Below the pieces are notes generated by a model that made no database searches, was not told the origin of the DNA, and was given only the letters and a program-made list of their open reading frames with translations. Source: Avena insularis (lineage: Eukaryota > Streptophyta > Magnoliopsida > Poales > Poaceae). Taken from it: a DNA stretch of 64,000 bases. Of this stretch, positions 50,036 to 63,292 are shown in pieces. Made by a program: the position numbers and the translations under genes. Where the stretch lies: positions 190,897,189 through 190,961,188 of the forward strand of contig CM042697.1 in the NCBI GenBank assembly GCA_023614405.1, written 5' to 3'. Each line of letters starts with the position of its first letter. Position 1 is the stretch's first letter.

Positions 50036-53000
50036 TGTAGGATCCCCAACCTTTAATAAGATTGAGTCCCCTGTGTTTACAATGCTAGTCCCTGGATCAA
50101 TAGCTAGCATCCACAGTTCAGATGTAATATCGAGAAACAAAGGTCATAATACAACTTTATAACCAGGATTAACATAATTTTATTACATCAAACATAGCTC
50201 ATTAGGCTATTACATTACATTGCAGCGGAATAACTATAAGCATTGGGTCCTTCATCTTCAAAGTGCCACAGGCAGATGTTGGTTGTAGACTTTGTAATCC
50301 TAATCAATCAATCTTCACTAAAACAATCAAACCTGCAACATAATAAGTTACAGCCACAAGGGTCAATACATTTGAATTGTATTGGCAAGTGATACTTTGG
50401 TAGTATAGTGGAGTCTATCATCTATATGCATTTGGCTAAGTGGAGTTGAGGCTTGCATTGCTCAAAATAGAATTTTTTTCCTATTATTTTTGAAAATAAG
50501 CTTTGTTTGGCAAAAACAAATTCCAAGGCATCTATCAATCAAAGACTGAAGATCCACTCAGGGCATCTATCAATCAAAGACTGAAGATTTACTTGGCAAA
50601 AACAATTTCCCAATCTAAGATTTTGAGATCCTTGTACCAAGCCATCTCTCCATCAAAGATTGAAGAATTTCACACAACCCTTGTTCACCCACAAGTTTTA
50701 ATTTAGAAATTTGAATGATGAGATTCTTGATTGCTTCCATGTCTTGATGCTCAAATTGTCCTTTACCAGGGACATGGCTAAGTACTTAGGTTTTACACTC
50801 TGCAGAGGTGGTGCACTTTCCCCACAAGCCTTGGTTTCCCAAGAATGATCCTTCAGTAGCCTTTCCTTAGTCAAATGGACGCGCTCCAACCTATCAATCA
50901 CTACCACCCACTGTCCAAAAGACTAAGTTCCAGCATCCTAAGATCATGGCAGAGCCCATAATGCCAAGTGGTTGCACTTGAAGCTTCTTCAACATTTGAC
51001 ATCTCAAATCCCTTTGTTTCCTGGGTGGCCATCCACAAGTGAGATACACAAGCCAAGTCCATGGCCTTGTGAACCACTCAACATAAGCCATTCCTTCCAT
51101 TCCACCCAGGTGGTTCATTTAACTTAGTTGTTTTATTTTACAAAAACATAAGTCCTTAGACTTAGAAATTTTTCCATAGTGAATATATAAACCACCCTTG
51201 TTTTCTAGTAGCTAGGCTAAGCATGATAGTAATAGGAATCTTGACTTAGGTAATTTTCACTAAGGTTTTACCTAATAGGTTTTCCCAAAGCATAGCTTGT
51301 ACTTAGCAAAAATCCATGCAAGTCCTATACTTAGAAAAATAATACTAATGCATATATAAAATATAGGAATGGAATATTCATGATGATATCACTTGCCTTT
51401 TTGGTAGAGGGTATAAGTTCACTCCTTGTCCTTGCAACACTCACACTCTTCAAGTCACTACAATCAATCAAGCAAGGCACAAACTCAATCTACCAATCAA
51501 GCAAATCAACACACATAAAATAACAAAGTCAAAGAAATGCATGCAAGCATGCCAAGCTTTGCTTTGTTTGCAAAAGTGGTTCCTAGTGGGTCATAGACAT
51601 TTGGGTACACCTAATGGTCATTTTTGTAAAGTGGCAAAGTTGTTAGCAAAAGGTTTCACCTCAAAAACCAATTTCAAAACAAGGCACCTATTTGGTCATT
51701 TTATGTGGTGAAGAAATATGTCTACTAGGGTTTTAGTCTATAGGGTTCACCAAACGAGTTGCTATTGCAAAACTTGGTGCTTTTGGTCAGTAGGTTTGGT
51801 CCAAACATTTTCTCAAGGTTTTCTTTATGAAAGCATTTTCATAAACAAAACAAATAGTTTTAGTTAGCTAGAAATGGACTAAACTAATTAATCCATTCTA
51901 TTCTTTTCCAAAATCACTTTCCATACTATGGGTTGGTTCCTATGGTCAGCAAGGTCACAACAAACTAATTTGCAAAGGTTTTAACCTAGAAATCATTTTT
52001 AAATGATTTTTCTAATGTTAGGAAGCACACAAAAGAATCTGCAAAGTTAAACAAGCTAGCAGTTACTATTTGCTAAACTAAGGGCAGGGTTGGCTAGGGC
52101 TTGTCTTGCTGATTCCAACGACATCAAATTTGTAAAATTTGGACGTGTGGATCAAAAGATACATGGGTTTGAAAATGGCAAATAAATCTGTTTTCAAATT
52201 TCTTTTAAACAGATCTAGTGCCACGCGTTGCGCTGTGATTGGCCGGTACCGGTTCGGCCGGATCGTGGCTGTGGAGCGTTGGATCTAAAGTGGATCGTGC
52301 GGCTTAGGTAGCGTACCTCTTCGGCGTTTAAGTGAACTAATCGTGTCCGAGGGATCTGCATCTAACGGTCAGCTTGTTTGACCTAAAGGAGCGACGCTAT
52401 TGGCGGCGTGATCGATCGGCGACACGGTGAGGGAGAGAGGGAGATGCTCACGGGCTCAGGAGGTTGCGGTGATGCTCAACGTCACGATTAACGAGGCAAA
52501 GGCGCGACTGGTTCAGTCGCGATTCCTCGCCAGAGTTGGGAACGGCGGCGGATGGCTCTGCTCGTAGTCGAAGACGGTGCTGTGGACCACGAGAAGACAA
52601 ACGGCGGTCTGGGTTAGATGCAGGAGATCTTGTCGGAGCTATGGGCGTGAACGAGGAGTGAAGGGGCGGTCTGGTCTTACCGGGGATTGTCGCCGTAGTT
52701 GAAGACAGACGGCGGTGCTGGCTCGGGGCTTGTCGGAGTCGGGGTTCTGGTGCTCCCGCGAGCGAATGGATGGCAAGGAAAGATGCGCTAGGATGCGGTG
52801 AGTGTGCTCGCATGCAGAGGTAGGTGAGAGGCGGGGTGTGGCGAATTGAGGAGGTCGACGAGAGTGCGGCAAGAAGAGAAAAATTGAAGGCGGCTGAGGC
52901 GAGCTTGGGGAAGGGGTCTGAGGGAAAAGACAGAGGAGAGGGAGGCGGTTAAATGGGCATCGTCGCAGGGGGAGTGAAGGCCGGCATTATGGCGAATTGA

Positions 53001-54514
53001 TGCCCATGGCTCTGATGAGGAAAGCAGCGACGAGAGGAGGAAGAACTGGTCGAGGTGGGAAGGAGAATAGTGGAAAGTGGGCCTACCGATTGGGAAAAAG
53101 AGAAGGAACGGGTCCGGGTCATGTCACTGGGTTGGTTCGAGTGTGAGGAAAGCGGTTCGAGAGTGGGTCGCTTGGCGATGAAAAGAAAGGGAGTGGGAGT
53201 GGGGTCCAGATGTCATTGACTCAGTGGGTCTGAATCTGGGTGTAAAATGTTTTCCTTCGGGGAGGGAGTACTGGGCTAGACTGGGCCTAAGCTGGGCTGC
53301 TCCTGTTTCTTATTTTTTTCTGTCTAAACTTTTTCCTTTTCTAAATCTTTTTCTGTTTTCAATTTCCAAACAATTATTCAAACAATTCAATCAAGATTCA
53401 AACATTCAATCAGCAAACTTTTCATTTGAATTTGGTTCTGTTTGGCAACATAATCCAAATCTCAAAATGAAATAATATTTTATTTATTTTTAGGATCCAT
53501 TTAATAATTAAATAAAATGGATCTTTAGTTATTAGGGTTTAATTTATTTAATAATATTTCCATTTGAATTCCAATTATTTTCAAAACCAAACCAGAAGGT
53601 TTAATTTGAAAAATAAAAGAATACTTGGAAACTCATCTAAATAAATAAATAAGTTTTGGTGTTTAATTAAAATGGGAAAGCCTTTTACTTAAATAAAATT
53701 GGATATTTAAATCCTTATTATTTTATTTAAATAATTCTTTACTCATTTCAATCAAAGCAAAACCTTTTAATAAAAGATTTCAAAGTAGTAATAAAATACT
53801 TGGTGTTCATTTAAAATGGGAAAAGCTTTTACTTAAATAAAATTGGATATTTAGATCCTTTATTTTATTTAAATAAACCTTTACTCATTTTATCAAAACA
53901 AAATATTTTATTTCAAAAGTTTGGCCAAAATTAATTTGGCTTATCTTTTCATTTGAAACCAAAGTCTTTTATTAAAAGATCTAAAACAGTGTTTCCAAAA
54001 CAATTTATTTTCCTTTGATAAATGTTTATCCAAATAAATCCCTTTAGGATTATTTGTTCACTATTTGGTATGGCTTTTGGTAAGGGCTTTATTAGCTTTG
54101 GAAATTCAATTTCCTTATCTTATTATATTCATAAGGTTTTGTCTTTTGTTCCAATTTAAGTGAAACCAATCTCTATGGTCTTTCTTGATCCTTTGTGAAA
54201 ATTTGTTGATCAACTTGGTATGGATCAAATCCATGGATTTGGAGATACTTTGGAAAATGATTTCCTTCCATTAGGGTTTAGGGTTTTGGGTTTCTTTCCA
54301 AATATTCAAATTTCCAGATACATTCATTGAGGAATGCATTTCCCTTGATTTGAATTTTTGTTGAATTCAAAGTTCTGCCAAAGTTTGTTCAAGATGGGAT
54401 TTTAAGTCTCCTTTTAGAAACAAAAGTTTCTTTTCACCCTGATTTTCAACAAAAAATTATTTTGTTTATTTAATTTTTCACATTACAAGATTTGGAAAAT
54501 CTTGGGATGTGACA
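50036..54514 (-). repeat. E2 5' LTR, 4479 bp
   Basis: Terminal motifs are the same as in 43819-48345. It is shorter mainly through scattered small losses in the GC-rich block (about 52370-53200). No gene is present. Confidence 0.93.
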
Positions 54515-55775
54515 AGTAACGAGGTTGAACTAGGTATGCAGAGATACCGACGATCAAAACCTCGGATAAGTAAACTATCGTGAGACAAAGGGAAATTGGT
54601 ATCGTATGTAAGTGGTTCATTTGATCGCAAAGTAATCGTAGAAATATGTAGGAGCCATATGAATTTCCAGATTCCTCTATTGGTTATTGTTCGGAGAAGT
54701 GTCTCGATCATGTCCGCATAATTCACGAACCGTAGGGAGACACACTTAAGGATTCGACGTTGTTTGAGTAGTTATGGAATGATGAGTAAGAAACCGAATG
54801 TTGTTCGGAGTCTCAGATGGGACCCGGGATATCACGAGGAGATCCGGAATGGTCCGGAGAATAAGATTCATATAAGGAAAGTCCCGTTTCGGGGTTGGAG
54901 AATGGTTCCGGTGTTTTCATCAGGAATGTTCTAGAAGGTTCCGGAATGTCTGGCACTCCGGAGGGGAAGGGTACATGAATGTGTCATAACAAGTTGGAAT
55001 GATTGCATCATGTACTAGGTGTCATCACTGAACAAAATAAAGGGTTTAATCAAATCCTAGTTTGAAAAGTCAAACGGCAATTTGAAAAGTCAAACGGCTA
55101 TTTTGTGAGGTGGAGGGAGAGTAGGAAACCTACTTGGGGAGGAGTTCCCTCCCTCCACCTCCGGCCCACTTGGAGACCGAGTTGGGGAGGGAATCCCCTC
55201 CCCTTGGCGCGCCCCCTCCACCTATATAAGGAGGGGCAGGGCTGCCCCTCCAAGCACACAACACCACGCCCCGCAAACCCTAATCCTAGCCGCCGGCGCC
55301 GCCTAGGGCAAGCCGCCGCCTAGGAAAACCCTAGCCGCCGGCCTTGCTCCTCCTTGGTGCGTCTAAACCCTAGATCGCCGAGGCTCTCTCATAGTCCACC
55401 ATACTCGCTCCGGCTTAAGGCGAAGCCCTGCGAGATCTCCCCTCTACTTTCGGTACCACGCCAGGTTGTCTTCACGCGAGGAGAGTGCTACAACCTCCGC
55501 CACTGCTAGAACAAGGAGAGAAAGGTCTTCGTCAGTACGAGCGTGTGAACAAGCTGAAGCTGCCGAGCATAGCGCCGGAAGGATCGTCTACGCGATCTTG
55601 AGATCGGCAAGAGTACGACTACATCACCCACGAGAATCCGCTCTCGTTAAACACTTTGGAATCTTCGAGGGTGAGTTATTCCATCGACTCGTTGCTACAA
55701 TCTAGTAGATATATCTTGGCTTGTTTGTTTGTATGCGGTAGAAATTTTTTGTTTTCCATGCTACGAACCCCTACA
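54515..55775 (+). repeat. C2 5' LTR, part 2 (with right E2 target duplication)
   Basis: AGTAA at 54515-54519 repeats 43814-43818. The rest matches 61588-62863 and ends CCCCTACA. It contains the promoter and a GC-rich leader (about 55100-55660) with clustered differences from the 3' LTR copy. No gene is present. Confidence 0.93.
55223..55229 (+). promoter_or_regulatory. TATA box of C2 5' LTR
   Basis: TATATAA in CCACCTATATAAGGAGGGGC, the promoter position expected in Angela/BARE LTRs. The 3' LTR copy is at 62294-62300. Part 1 of the U3 is now 10.7 kb away because of E2. Confidence 0.75.
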
Positions 55776-55776
55776 G

Positions 55777-55788
55777 TGGTATCAGAGC
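55777..55788 (+). promoter_or_regulatory. C2 primer-binding site
   Basis: TGGTATCAGAGC, one base after the 5' LTR end, is complementary to initiator tRNA-Met, as in BARE-1. Confidence 0.93.
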
Positions 55789-56965
55789 CGTGTCTATATG
55801 TAGATCTGTTGCACTAGTAGAACACAATGGTCATTGTGGGCGTTGATGCTTTTGTTGTCGATTGCTTCTTGTGTACTTTGCATCTTGCGGGATGGTGGGA
55901 TGAAGCGGCCCGGGCTAACCTTACATGACATCGTTCATGAGACTTGCTCCACGCTTGACATGCAACTTGTATTGCATAAGTGGCTTTGCGGGTGCCTGTT
56001 TCTCCAAACATAGTTAAGATTCAATTTACAACAGGTGATTGACAATACTAGTATCAATGTTGTGGTTCTTGTTCGTAAGTTAGAACGACACTTATTGAAA
56101 GCCCCAAACCACGTAAAACATGCAAAGAAAGTAGAGGCGTCTAACTTTGTTTTGAGGGGTGTGCTGTGATGTGATATGGCCATGATTGTGATTATATTTG
56201 ATGTATGCAATGTTCCTTATTGTAAGTTGGCAACCGGCAGGAGCCATATGGTTGTCTTTAATTTCTGTTAAGACCCACGTGTCTATTCAAAGTAGTTGTA
56301 ATAGTTGAAGCTGGTGGACGACAACCATGGAGCGGCATCATTGACCTTGATGCAATACCGGTGATGATGGAGATCATGTTCGTGCTTGAAGATGGAGATC
56401 GGAAGCACAAAGAAGAAAGGCCATATCATATCACATATTATGAATTGCATGTGATGTTAATCCTTTATGCATCTTGTATTGCTTAGTTAACGACGGTAGC
56501 ATTATAAGATGATCCCTCATGCACATGAATATCAAGTTCTAAAGTGTTCACCCTTAGTAAGAACCGTTGCTAAAGCTTGTTGTTTCGAAGAACCACGTGA
56601 TGATCGGGTGTGTTAGATTCTGCAAGTGTATACAACGTGAGCAAGCCAGATTTGCTCATGCAGAAGCTAAGGTTTGATCTTGACGAGCCTAGCATGTACA
56701 TACATGGTATCGGAACACGGATCACCGAAAGGTAAAGCATGAATCATATAGTAAGATATGATGAACATGTTTATTGTTCGCCATTGAAGCTACATCGACT
56801 CTCGTGATGATCGGTGTTGATGTGGTGGATTTGGTTCATGTGATCACTAAAACAATGTGAGGGATATTGTTTTGAGTGGGAGTTCACCTAGATTAATTTA
56901 ACTATTAATTAGAACTCAATTTGTCATAAACTTAGTCTAAACTATTGCAAATATGTTGTAGATCA
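55789..56965 (+). other. C2 untranslated leader
   Basis: About 1.2 kb between PBS and gag with no coding frame, as in BARE-1, whose long leader carries dimerisation and packaging signals. A small frame at 55814-56210 on the minus strand is not supported. Confidence 0.7.
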
Positions 56966-59900
56966 ATGGCGGCCCCTACCATCAATTTTAATGCGTTCCT
57001 AGAGAAAGAAAAGTTGAAAAACAATGGAAGCAACTTCGCGGATTGGTTCCACAATTTGAGGATTGTCCTCACTGCTAGTAATTTAACCTATGTGCTGGAT
57101 GCACCGCTAGGTGACCCACCTGCAGCTACTGCTACCGATGAAGTAAAGAATGTTTACCTTGCTCGGAAGACTCAGTACTCCACAGTTCAGTGTGCTATCT
57201 TGTATGGTTTAGAATCGGAGCTTCAGAAAAGGTTTGAGAATTCAGACCCACATGATATTGTCCGTGATCTCAAATTGATCTTTGAGACTCACGCGGCAAT
57301 TGAGAGCTATGAGGCTTCTGAAAAGTTCTTTAACTGCAAGATGGAAGAGGGCAGCTCCGTCAGTGAGCATGTGCTTAAGATGTCTGGGCACGCAAACAAA
57401 CTTCAAAGCTTGGGTATAGTGATTCCTAATGCTTTGGGGATTTATCGTGTCCTCCAATCACTACCACCAAGTTACAAGAACTTTGTGATGAACTACAATA
57501 TGCAAAACATGAACAAGCAGTTGCCAGAACTCGTCGCCATGTTAAAATATGCAGAAGTGGAGATCAAGAAAGAGCACCAAGTGTTGATGGTCAATAAGAC
57601 CACCAAATTCAAGAAAGGCAAGTCTAAGCAAAAGGGACACTTCAAGAAGGGTGGTAAGAAAGTTACCGCGCCGACGAAGAAGACCAAGGCTAGACCTAAG
57701 CACGATCTTGAGTGCTTTTCTTTGCAAGGAGAAGGTCACTGGAAGCAGAATTGCCCAAAGTACTTGGCGGATTTGAAGAACGACAACATCAAGAAGAAAG
57801 GTATATCTGATATACATGTTATTGATGTGTATCTCACTAGTACTCGTAGTAGTGACTGGGTATTTGATATTGGTTCGGTTGTTCATATCTGTAACTCGAA
57901 ACAGGTGCTGCAGAATAAACGGAAGCTAGCGAAGAACGAGGTGACGATGCGCGTGGGAAACGGATCAAAGGTTGATGTGATCGCGGTCGGCATGCTAACT
58001 CTTCATCTACCATCGGGATTAGTTTTATACTTAAATAATTGTTATTTGGTGCCTACGTTAAGCATGAACATTATATCGGGATCTTGTTTATTGCGAGACG
58101 GTTACTTGTTTAAGTCCGAGAATAATGGTTGTTCGATTTATATGAGTAATATGTTTTATGCACATGCACCTTTGATAGATTGTCTATTCTTATTGAATCT
58201 CGATAGTGGAAATACACATATTAATAACATTGAAGCTAAACGTTTGAAATCGAGCGATAACTCGACCTATATGTGGCACTGTCGTCTTGGTCACATTGGA
58301 GTGAAGCGTATGAAGAAACTCCATTCCGATGGACTTCTTGAATCACTTGAAAGATGCGAAGCATGTCTGATGGGTAAAATGACTAAGACTCCATTTTCTG
58401 GAATGATGGAGCGAGCTACGGACTTATTGGAAATCATACATACCGATGTGTGTGGTCCAATGAGTGTAGCATCGCGCGGTGGTTATCGTTATGTTCTTAC
58501 CTTCACGGATGACTTGAGTAGATATGGGTATATCTATTTCATGAAACATAAGTCCGAAACTTTCGAGAAGTTTAAGGAATTTCAAAGTGAGGTTGAGAAT
58601 CAACGTAACAAGAAGATTAAATTTCTACGTTCTGATCGTGGAGGTGAATATCTAAGTTACGAGTTTGGCGAGCATTTGAAGAAATGCGGAATACTTTCAC
58701 AATTGACACCGTCGGGAACACCACAGCGTAATGGTATGTCCGAACGTCGTAATCGAACTCTCTTGGATATGGTTCATTCTATGATGTCACTTACAGATTT
58801 ACCGCTATCATTTTGGGGTTATGCATTAGAAACAGCCGCATTCACTTTAAATAGGGCACCATCTAAATCCGTTGAAACGACACCGTATGAATTATGGTTT
58901 GGGAAGAAACCTAAATTGTCGTTCCTTAAAGTTTGGGGTTGCGAAGCCTATGTAAAGAAATTACAGCCGGACAAGCTTGAACCCAAAGCGGAAAAATGCA
59001 TCTTCATAGGATACCCAAAGGAAACTTTTGGGTATACCTTCTATCATAGATCCGAAGGCAAAATCTTCGTTGCCAAGAATGGATCCTTTCTAGAGAAGGA
59101 ATTTCTCTTGAAAGAAGTGACTAGAAGGAAAGTAGAACTCGATGAGGTTGTCGAACCATCTCTCGAACTTGCGAGTAGTGCAACACCGGAAGAAGTTCCT
59201 GTGGTGCCTGCACCAGTAAGAGAGGAAGCTAATGATGATGATCATGAAACTTCAATTGTAGTTGCTACAGAGCCTCGCAGGTCAATGAGAACTCGTACCA
59301 CTCCTGATTGGTATGATCCCGTTATGAGTGTCATGTTGGTGGACAACACCGATGACCCTGCGACATATGAGGAAGCGATGATGAGCCCAGATTCCAATAA
59401 ATGGCAAGAAGCCATGAAATCCGAGATTGGATACATGTACGAAAACCAAGCATGGACTTTGGTGGACTTACCGGATGGCCGGAAGGCTGTCGAGAATAAA
59501 TGGATTTTCAAGAAGAAAACATATGCTGATGGTAATGTTACTGTCTATAAAGCTCGACTTGTCGCAAAAGGGTTTCGACAAATTCAAGGAGTTGACTACG
59601 ATGAGACTTTCTCACCTGTAGCAAAGCTAAAGTCTGTGAGGATTATGTTAGCAATCGCTGCATATTATGATTATGAGATATGGCAGATGGATGTCAAAAC
59701 AACGTTCCTCAATGGAGACATTGATGAAGAGTTGTATATGATGCAACCCAAAGGTTTTGTAGATCCTAATGATGTTAACAAGGTATGCAAACTTCAACGG
59801 TCCATTTATTGATTGAAGCAAGCATCCCGAAGTTGGAATCAACGTTTTGATAAAGTAATCAAAATTTTTGGTTTTATACAAACTTATGGAGAAGCTTGTA

Positions 59901-60928
59901 TTTACAAGAAAGTGAGTGGGAGCTCTGTAGCATTCTTAATACTATATGTAGATGACATATTGTTGATTGGGAATGATGTAGACCTTCTTAATAGTGTCAA
60001 GGAATATTTGAATAATAGTTTTTCAATGAAAGATCTTGGCGAAGCAGCTTACATATTAGGCATAAAGATTTATAGAGATAGATCAAGACGCCTAATATCA
60101 TTGTCACAAAGTACATATTTGGACAAAGTTCTAAAGAGGTTTGGAATGGAAGATAGCAAGAAAGGGTTCTTGCCCATGTTGCCCAATACTGACGTTGAGT
60201 AAAACTCAAAGTCCGATGTGGCAGAAGATCTGAAAGGATGAGTAAGACTCCCTATGCCTCAGACATAGGATCTCTAATGTATGCCATGCTATGTACTAGA
60301 CCCGACATTGCATATGCTGTTAGTTTAACTAGCAGATATCAAAGTGATCCAGGAGTGAATCATTGGACAGCGGTCAAAAACATCCTTAAGTACTTGAGAA
60401 GAACTAAGGATATGGTTCTTTCTTATGGAGGTGATGAACAAGCTCGTTGTTAATGGTTACACCGATGCTAGTTGGAACACCGATCCGGATGATTCTAAAT
60501 CACAATCTGGATACGTATTTACTTTGAATGGTGCAGCAGTTAGCTGGAGGAGTGCAAAGCAAAGCGTTGTGGCGAGATCTTCAACTGAATCGGAATACAT
60601 GGCTGCTTCGGAGGCTTCACAAGAAGCGATATGGATGAAAGAGTTCATTAGAGAGCTTGGTGTGGTTCCTAGTGCGCTGGACCCAATGTCAATCTATTGT
60701 GATAACATGGGCGCCAAAGCCAATGCGCAAGAACCAAGGTCACACAAGAAGCTGAAGCACATCAAGCTACGTTTTCACGCTATTCAAGAACATGTCCAAG
60801 AAGGGGACATAAAGATTTGCAAAGTACACACAGATCTGAATGTGGCGGATCCGTTGACTAAACCTCTCCCGAGGGCAAAACATGACCAACACCAAACTGC
60901 CATGGGTGTTCGGTATATTACCATGTAA
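56966..60928 (+). pseudogene. C2 gag-pol polyprotein (Angela/BARE-type Copia), inactivated
   Basis: ATG 56966 opens MAAPTINFN. The zinc knuckle around residue 250 reads CFSLQGEGHWKQNC; the usual second Cys is missing. The protease active site is D301-I302-G303, so the Thr of DTG is lost. Integrase keeps its zinc finger (about residues 435-475) and D494, D557, E593 with the usual 35-residue spacing. TGA 59810 interrupts RT in the SIY-LKQA motif (GGA expected). YVDD at residue 994 is intact. Two frameshifts between 60195 and 60238 and another near 60430 follow. RNase H ends with ADPLTKPLP and a stop at 60928. Copia order PR-IN-RT-RH. Confidence 0.94.
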
Positions 60929-60950
60929 TCTAGATTAGATGACTCTAGTG

Positions 60951-60962
60951 CAAGTGGGAGAC
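60951..60962 (+). promoter_or_regulatory. C2 polypurine tract
   Basis: CAAGTGGGAGAC lies directly before the 3' LTR (TGTTGGAGATATG), as in BARE-1. Confidence 0.85.
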
Positions 60963-62863
60963 TGTTGGAGATATGCCCTAGAGGCAATAATAAATATAGT
61001 TATTATTATATCTTTGTGTTTATGATAAATTTTTACATTCATGCTATAATAGTATTAACAAGGAAACATTAATACTTGTGTGATTTGTAAACTTAAATTG
61101 AAGTCCCTAGTAAAGCCTCTTCATAATACTGGCTTGTTGGTTAATAAATGATTGTGGTTTCCCTATCATGAACATTGAGATGTAATTAACAACAAGATCA
61201 TATCGTTAGGAGAATGATATGGTGGACATACTCCTATAGATAAGCGCAGCATAAAGATCAAGTCATTTTAATAGTTCAATTGCTATATGCTTTCTGATAC
61301 ATAGTAACCTAATTCCTTCGACCATGAGATCATGCTTATCACCATCACCGGAAGGATGCTTTGATGACATCAAACACCACACCGTAACTGCGTGGCTATA
61401 AAGGTGGCATTGAGTTTTCAGAAAGTATTGGTTGAGACACATGGATCAAGAGTGGGATTTGTCCATCCATATGATGGATAGATATACTCTGGGCCCTCTC
61501 GGTGGAATGTCATCCAATTAGCTTGCAAGCATGTGACTGGCTCACAAGGGATCACATATCACGGGAACGAGAAAATAGTACTTATCGATGCGAGGTTGAA
61601 CTAGGTATGCAGAGATACCGACGATCAAAACCTCGGATAAGTAAACTATCATGAGACAATGGGAAATTGGTATCGTATGTAAGTGGTTCATTCGATCGCA
61701 AAGTAATCGTAGAAATATGTGGGAGCCATATGAATTTCCAGATTCCTCTATTGGTTATTGTTCGGAGAAGTGTCTCGATCATGTCCGCATAATTCACGAA
61801 CCGTAGGGAGACACACTTAAGGATTCGACGTTGTTTGAGTAGTTATGGAATGATGAGTAAGAGACCGAATGTTGTTCGGAGTCTCGGATGGGATCCGGGA
61901 TATCACGAGGAGATCCGGAATGGTCCGGAGAATAAGATTCATATAAGGAAAGTCCTGTTTCGGGGTTGGAGAATGGTTCCGTTGTTTTCATCGGGAATGT
62001 TCTAGAAGGTTCCAGAATGTTCGACACTCCGGAGGGGAAGGGTACATGAATGTGTCATAACAAGTTGGAATGATTGCATCATGTACTAGGTGTCATTTCT
62101 GAACAAAATAAAGGGTTTAATCAAATCCTAGTTTGAAAAGTCAAACGCCAATTTGAAAAGTCAAACGGCTATTTTGTGAGGTGGAGGGAGAGTAGGAAAC
62201 CTACTTGGGGAGGAGTTCCCTCCCTCCACCGCCGGCCCACTTGGACACCGAGTTGGGGAGGGACTCCCCTCCCCTTGGCGCGCCCCCTCCACCTATATAA
62301 GGAGGGGCATGGCTGCCCCTCCAAGCACACAACACCACGCCCCGCAAACCCTAATCCTAGCCGCCGGCGCCGGCACCTCCTGCTGCCGCCGCCTAGGCAA
62401 ACCCTAGCCGCTGGCCTTGCTCATCCTTGGTGCATCTAAACCCTAGATCGCTGAGGCTCTCTCTCATAGTCCACCATACTCGCTCCGGCTTAAGGCGAAG
62501 CCTTGCGAGATCTCCCCTCTACTTCCGGTACCACGACGTTGTGCTGCCGGAATCGCGAGGAGAGTGCTACAACCTCCGCTGCCTGCTGGAACAAGGGAGA
62601 GGAAGGTCTTCGTCGAGTACCGAACGTGTGACCGACTGCAGAAGCGCTGCTAGAATGCAACGCCGGAAGGATCGTCTACGCGATCTTGATATCGGCAAGA
62701 GTACGACTACATCACCCACTAGAATCCGCTCTCGTTAAACACTTTGGAATCTTCGAGGGTGAGTTATTCCATCGACTCGTTGCTACAATCTAGTAGATAG
62801 ATATTGGCTTATTTGTTTGTATGCGGTAGAATTTTTTTGTTTTCCATGCTACGAACCCCTACA
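60963..62863 (+). repeat. C2 3' LTR, complete, 1901 bp
   Basis: It runs from TGTTGGAGATATGCCC to CCCCTACA and is followed by TATTT. The TATA box is at 62294-62300. The length fits Angela/BARE/WIS LTRs. No gene is present; the open frames at 62176-62738 lie in the GC-rich leader part. Confidence 0.95.
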
Positions 62864-62868
62864 TATTT
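62864..62868. repeat. Target-site duplication of C2 (right), TATTT
   Basis: Repeats 43185-43189. Removing C2 and one copy restores the Copia reading frame of C1. Confidence 0.95.
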
Positions 62869-63292
62869 TTGTTGGCTATGGTCTCGAATCTCACACTTAT
62901 AGAATCTATGACAAGCTCTCCGGAGCCGTCATAGAATCTTGTAGTGTGACCTTCGAAGAATATGATGGTCCCCAAGGGGGGCGTGTTGATGCTTGTGATG
63001 CAGATGATGAAATGCCTCAGGATGACATATGAAGAATGGGTGTTGGATTTATCCGCCCCATTGAGGAACCCCTTATGGCGGATCGAGAAGAACTATGCTC
63101 CACTCAAGTGGAGCCCTCATCTTCACTACCTCAACATGCTCCATCCACAGAAGAGGACATTGACTCAAGCCAAAGATAAGATGTGGACCCTCAACATAGT
63201 GATCAAAGTGTGAACTCTAGTCAAGGGGGCTTGGTCCATTCGATGGGTTGTCAAGTGGTGCCAAGTCAATTTGTTAAGGAAGATCCATATAA
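62869..63292 (+). pseudogene. C1 pol continuation: integrase tail and IN-RT linker, broken
   Basis: This resumes the C1 frame with FVGYG and YRIYD, the conserved Copia motif after the integrase core, then an acidic linker. TGA at 63030-63032 and a TAA near 63178 interrupt it, and a frameshift near 63290 moves the frame for the RT part. The Met-initiated frame at 62817 begins inside the C2 LTR and is not a real start. Confidence 0.8.

Larger units (their letters stand above)
43819..54514 (-). mobile_element. E2: complete gag-only non-autonomous LTR retrotransposon
   Basis: The complete structure is LTR 43819-48345 (4527 bp), internal 48346-50035 (1690 bp) and LTR 50036-54514 (4479 bp), flanked by AGTAA at 43814-43818 and 54515-54519. 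The orientation is minus by PBS and polypurine tract. It is the same family as E1 but clearly diverged from it. It carries an intact zinc-knuckle gene and no enzymes, so it must borrow RT, protease and integrase from another element. About 80% of its length is LTR. Confidence 0.95.
43190..62863 (+). mobile_element. C2: Angela/BARE-1/WIS-2-type Copia retrotransposon, near full length
   Basis: The LTR start TGTTGGAGATATGCCCTAG is characteristic of this family in Pooideae. Without the E2 insertion, the parts (5' LTR 1885, internal 5187, 3' LTR 1901) sum to about 8.97 kb, matching the ~8.9 kb known for BARE-1. PBS, gag-pol and polypurine tract are all present, with 5-bp TSDs. By eye about a dozen substitutions separate the first ~625 bases of the two LTRs. 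The coding region is inactivated. Confidence 0.93.
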
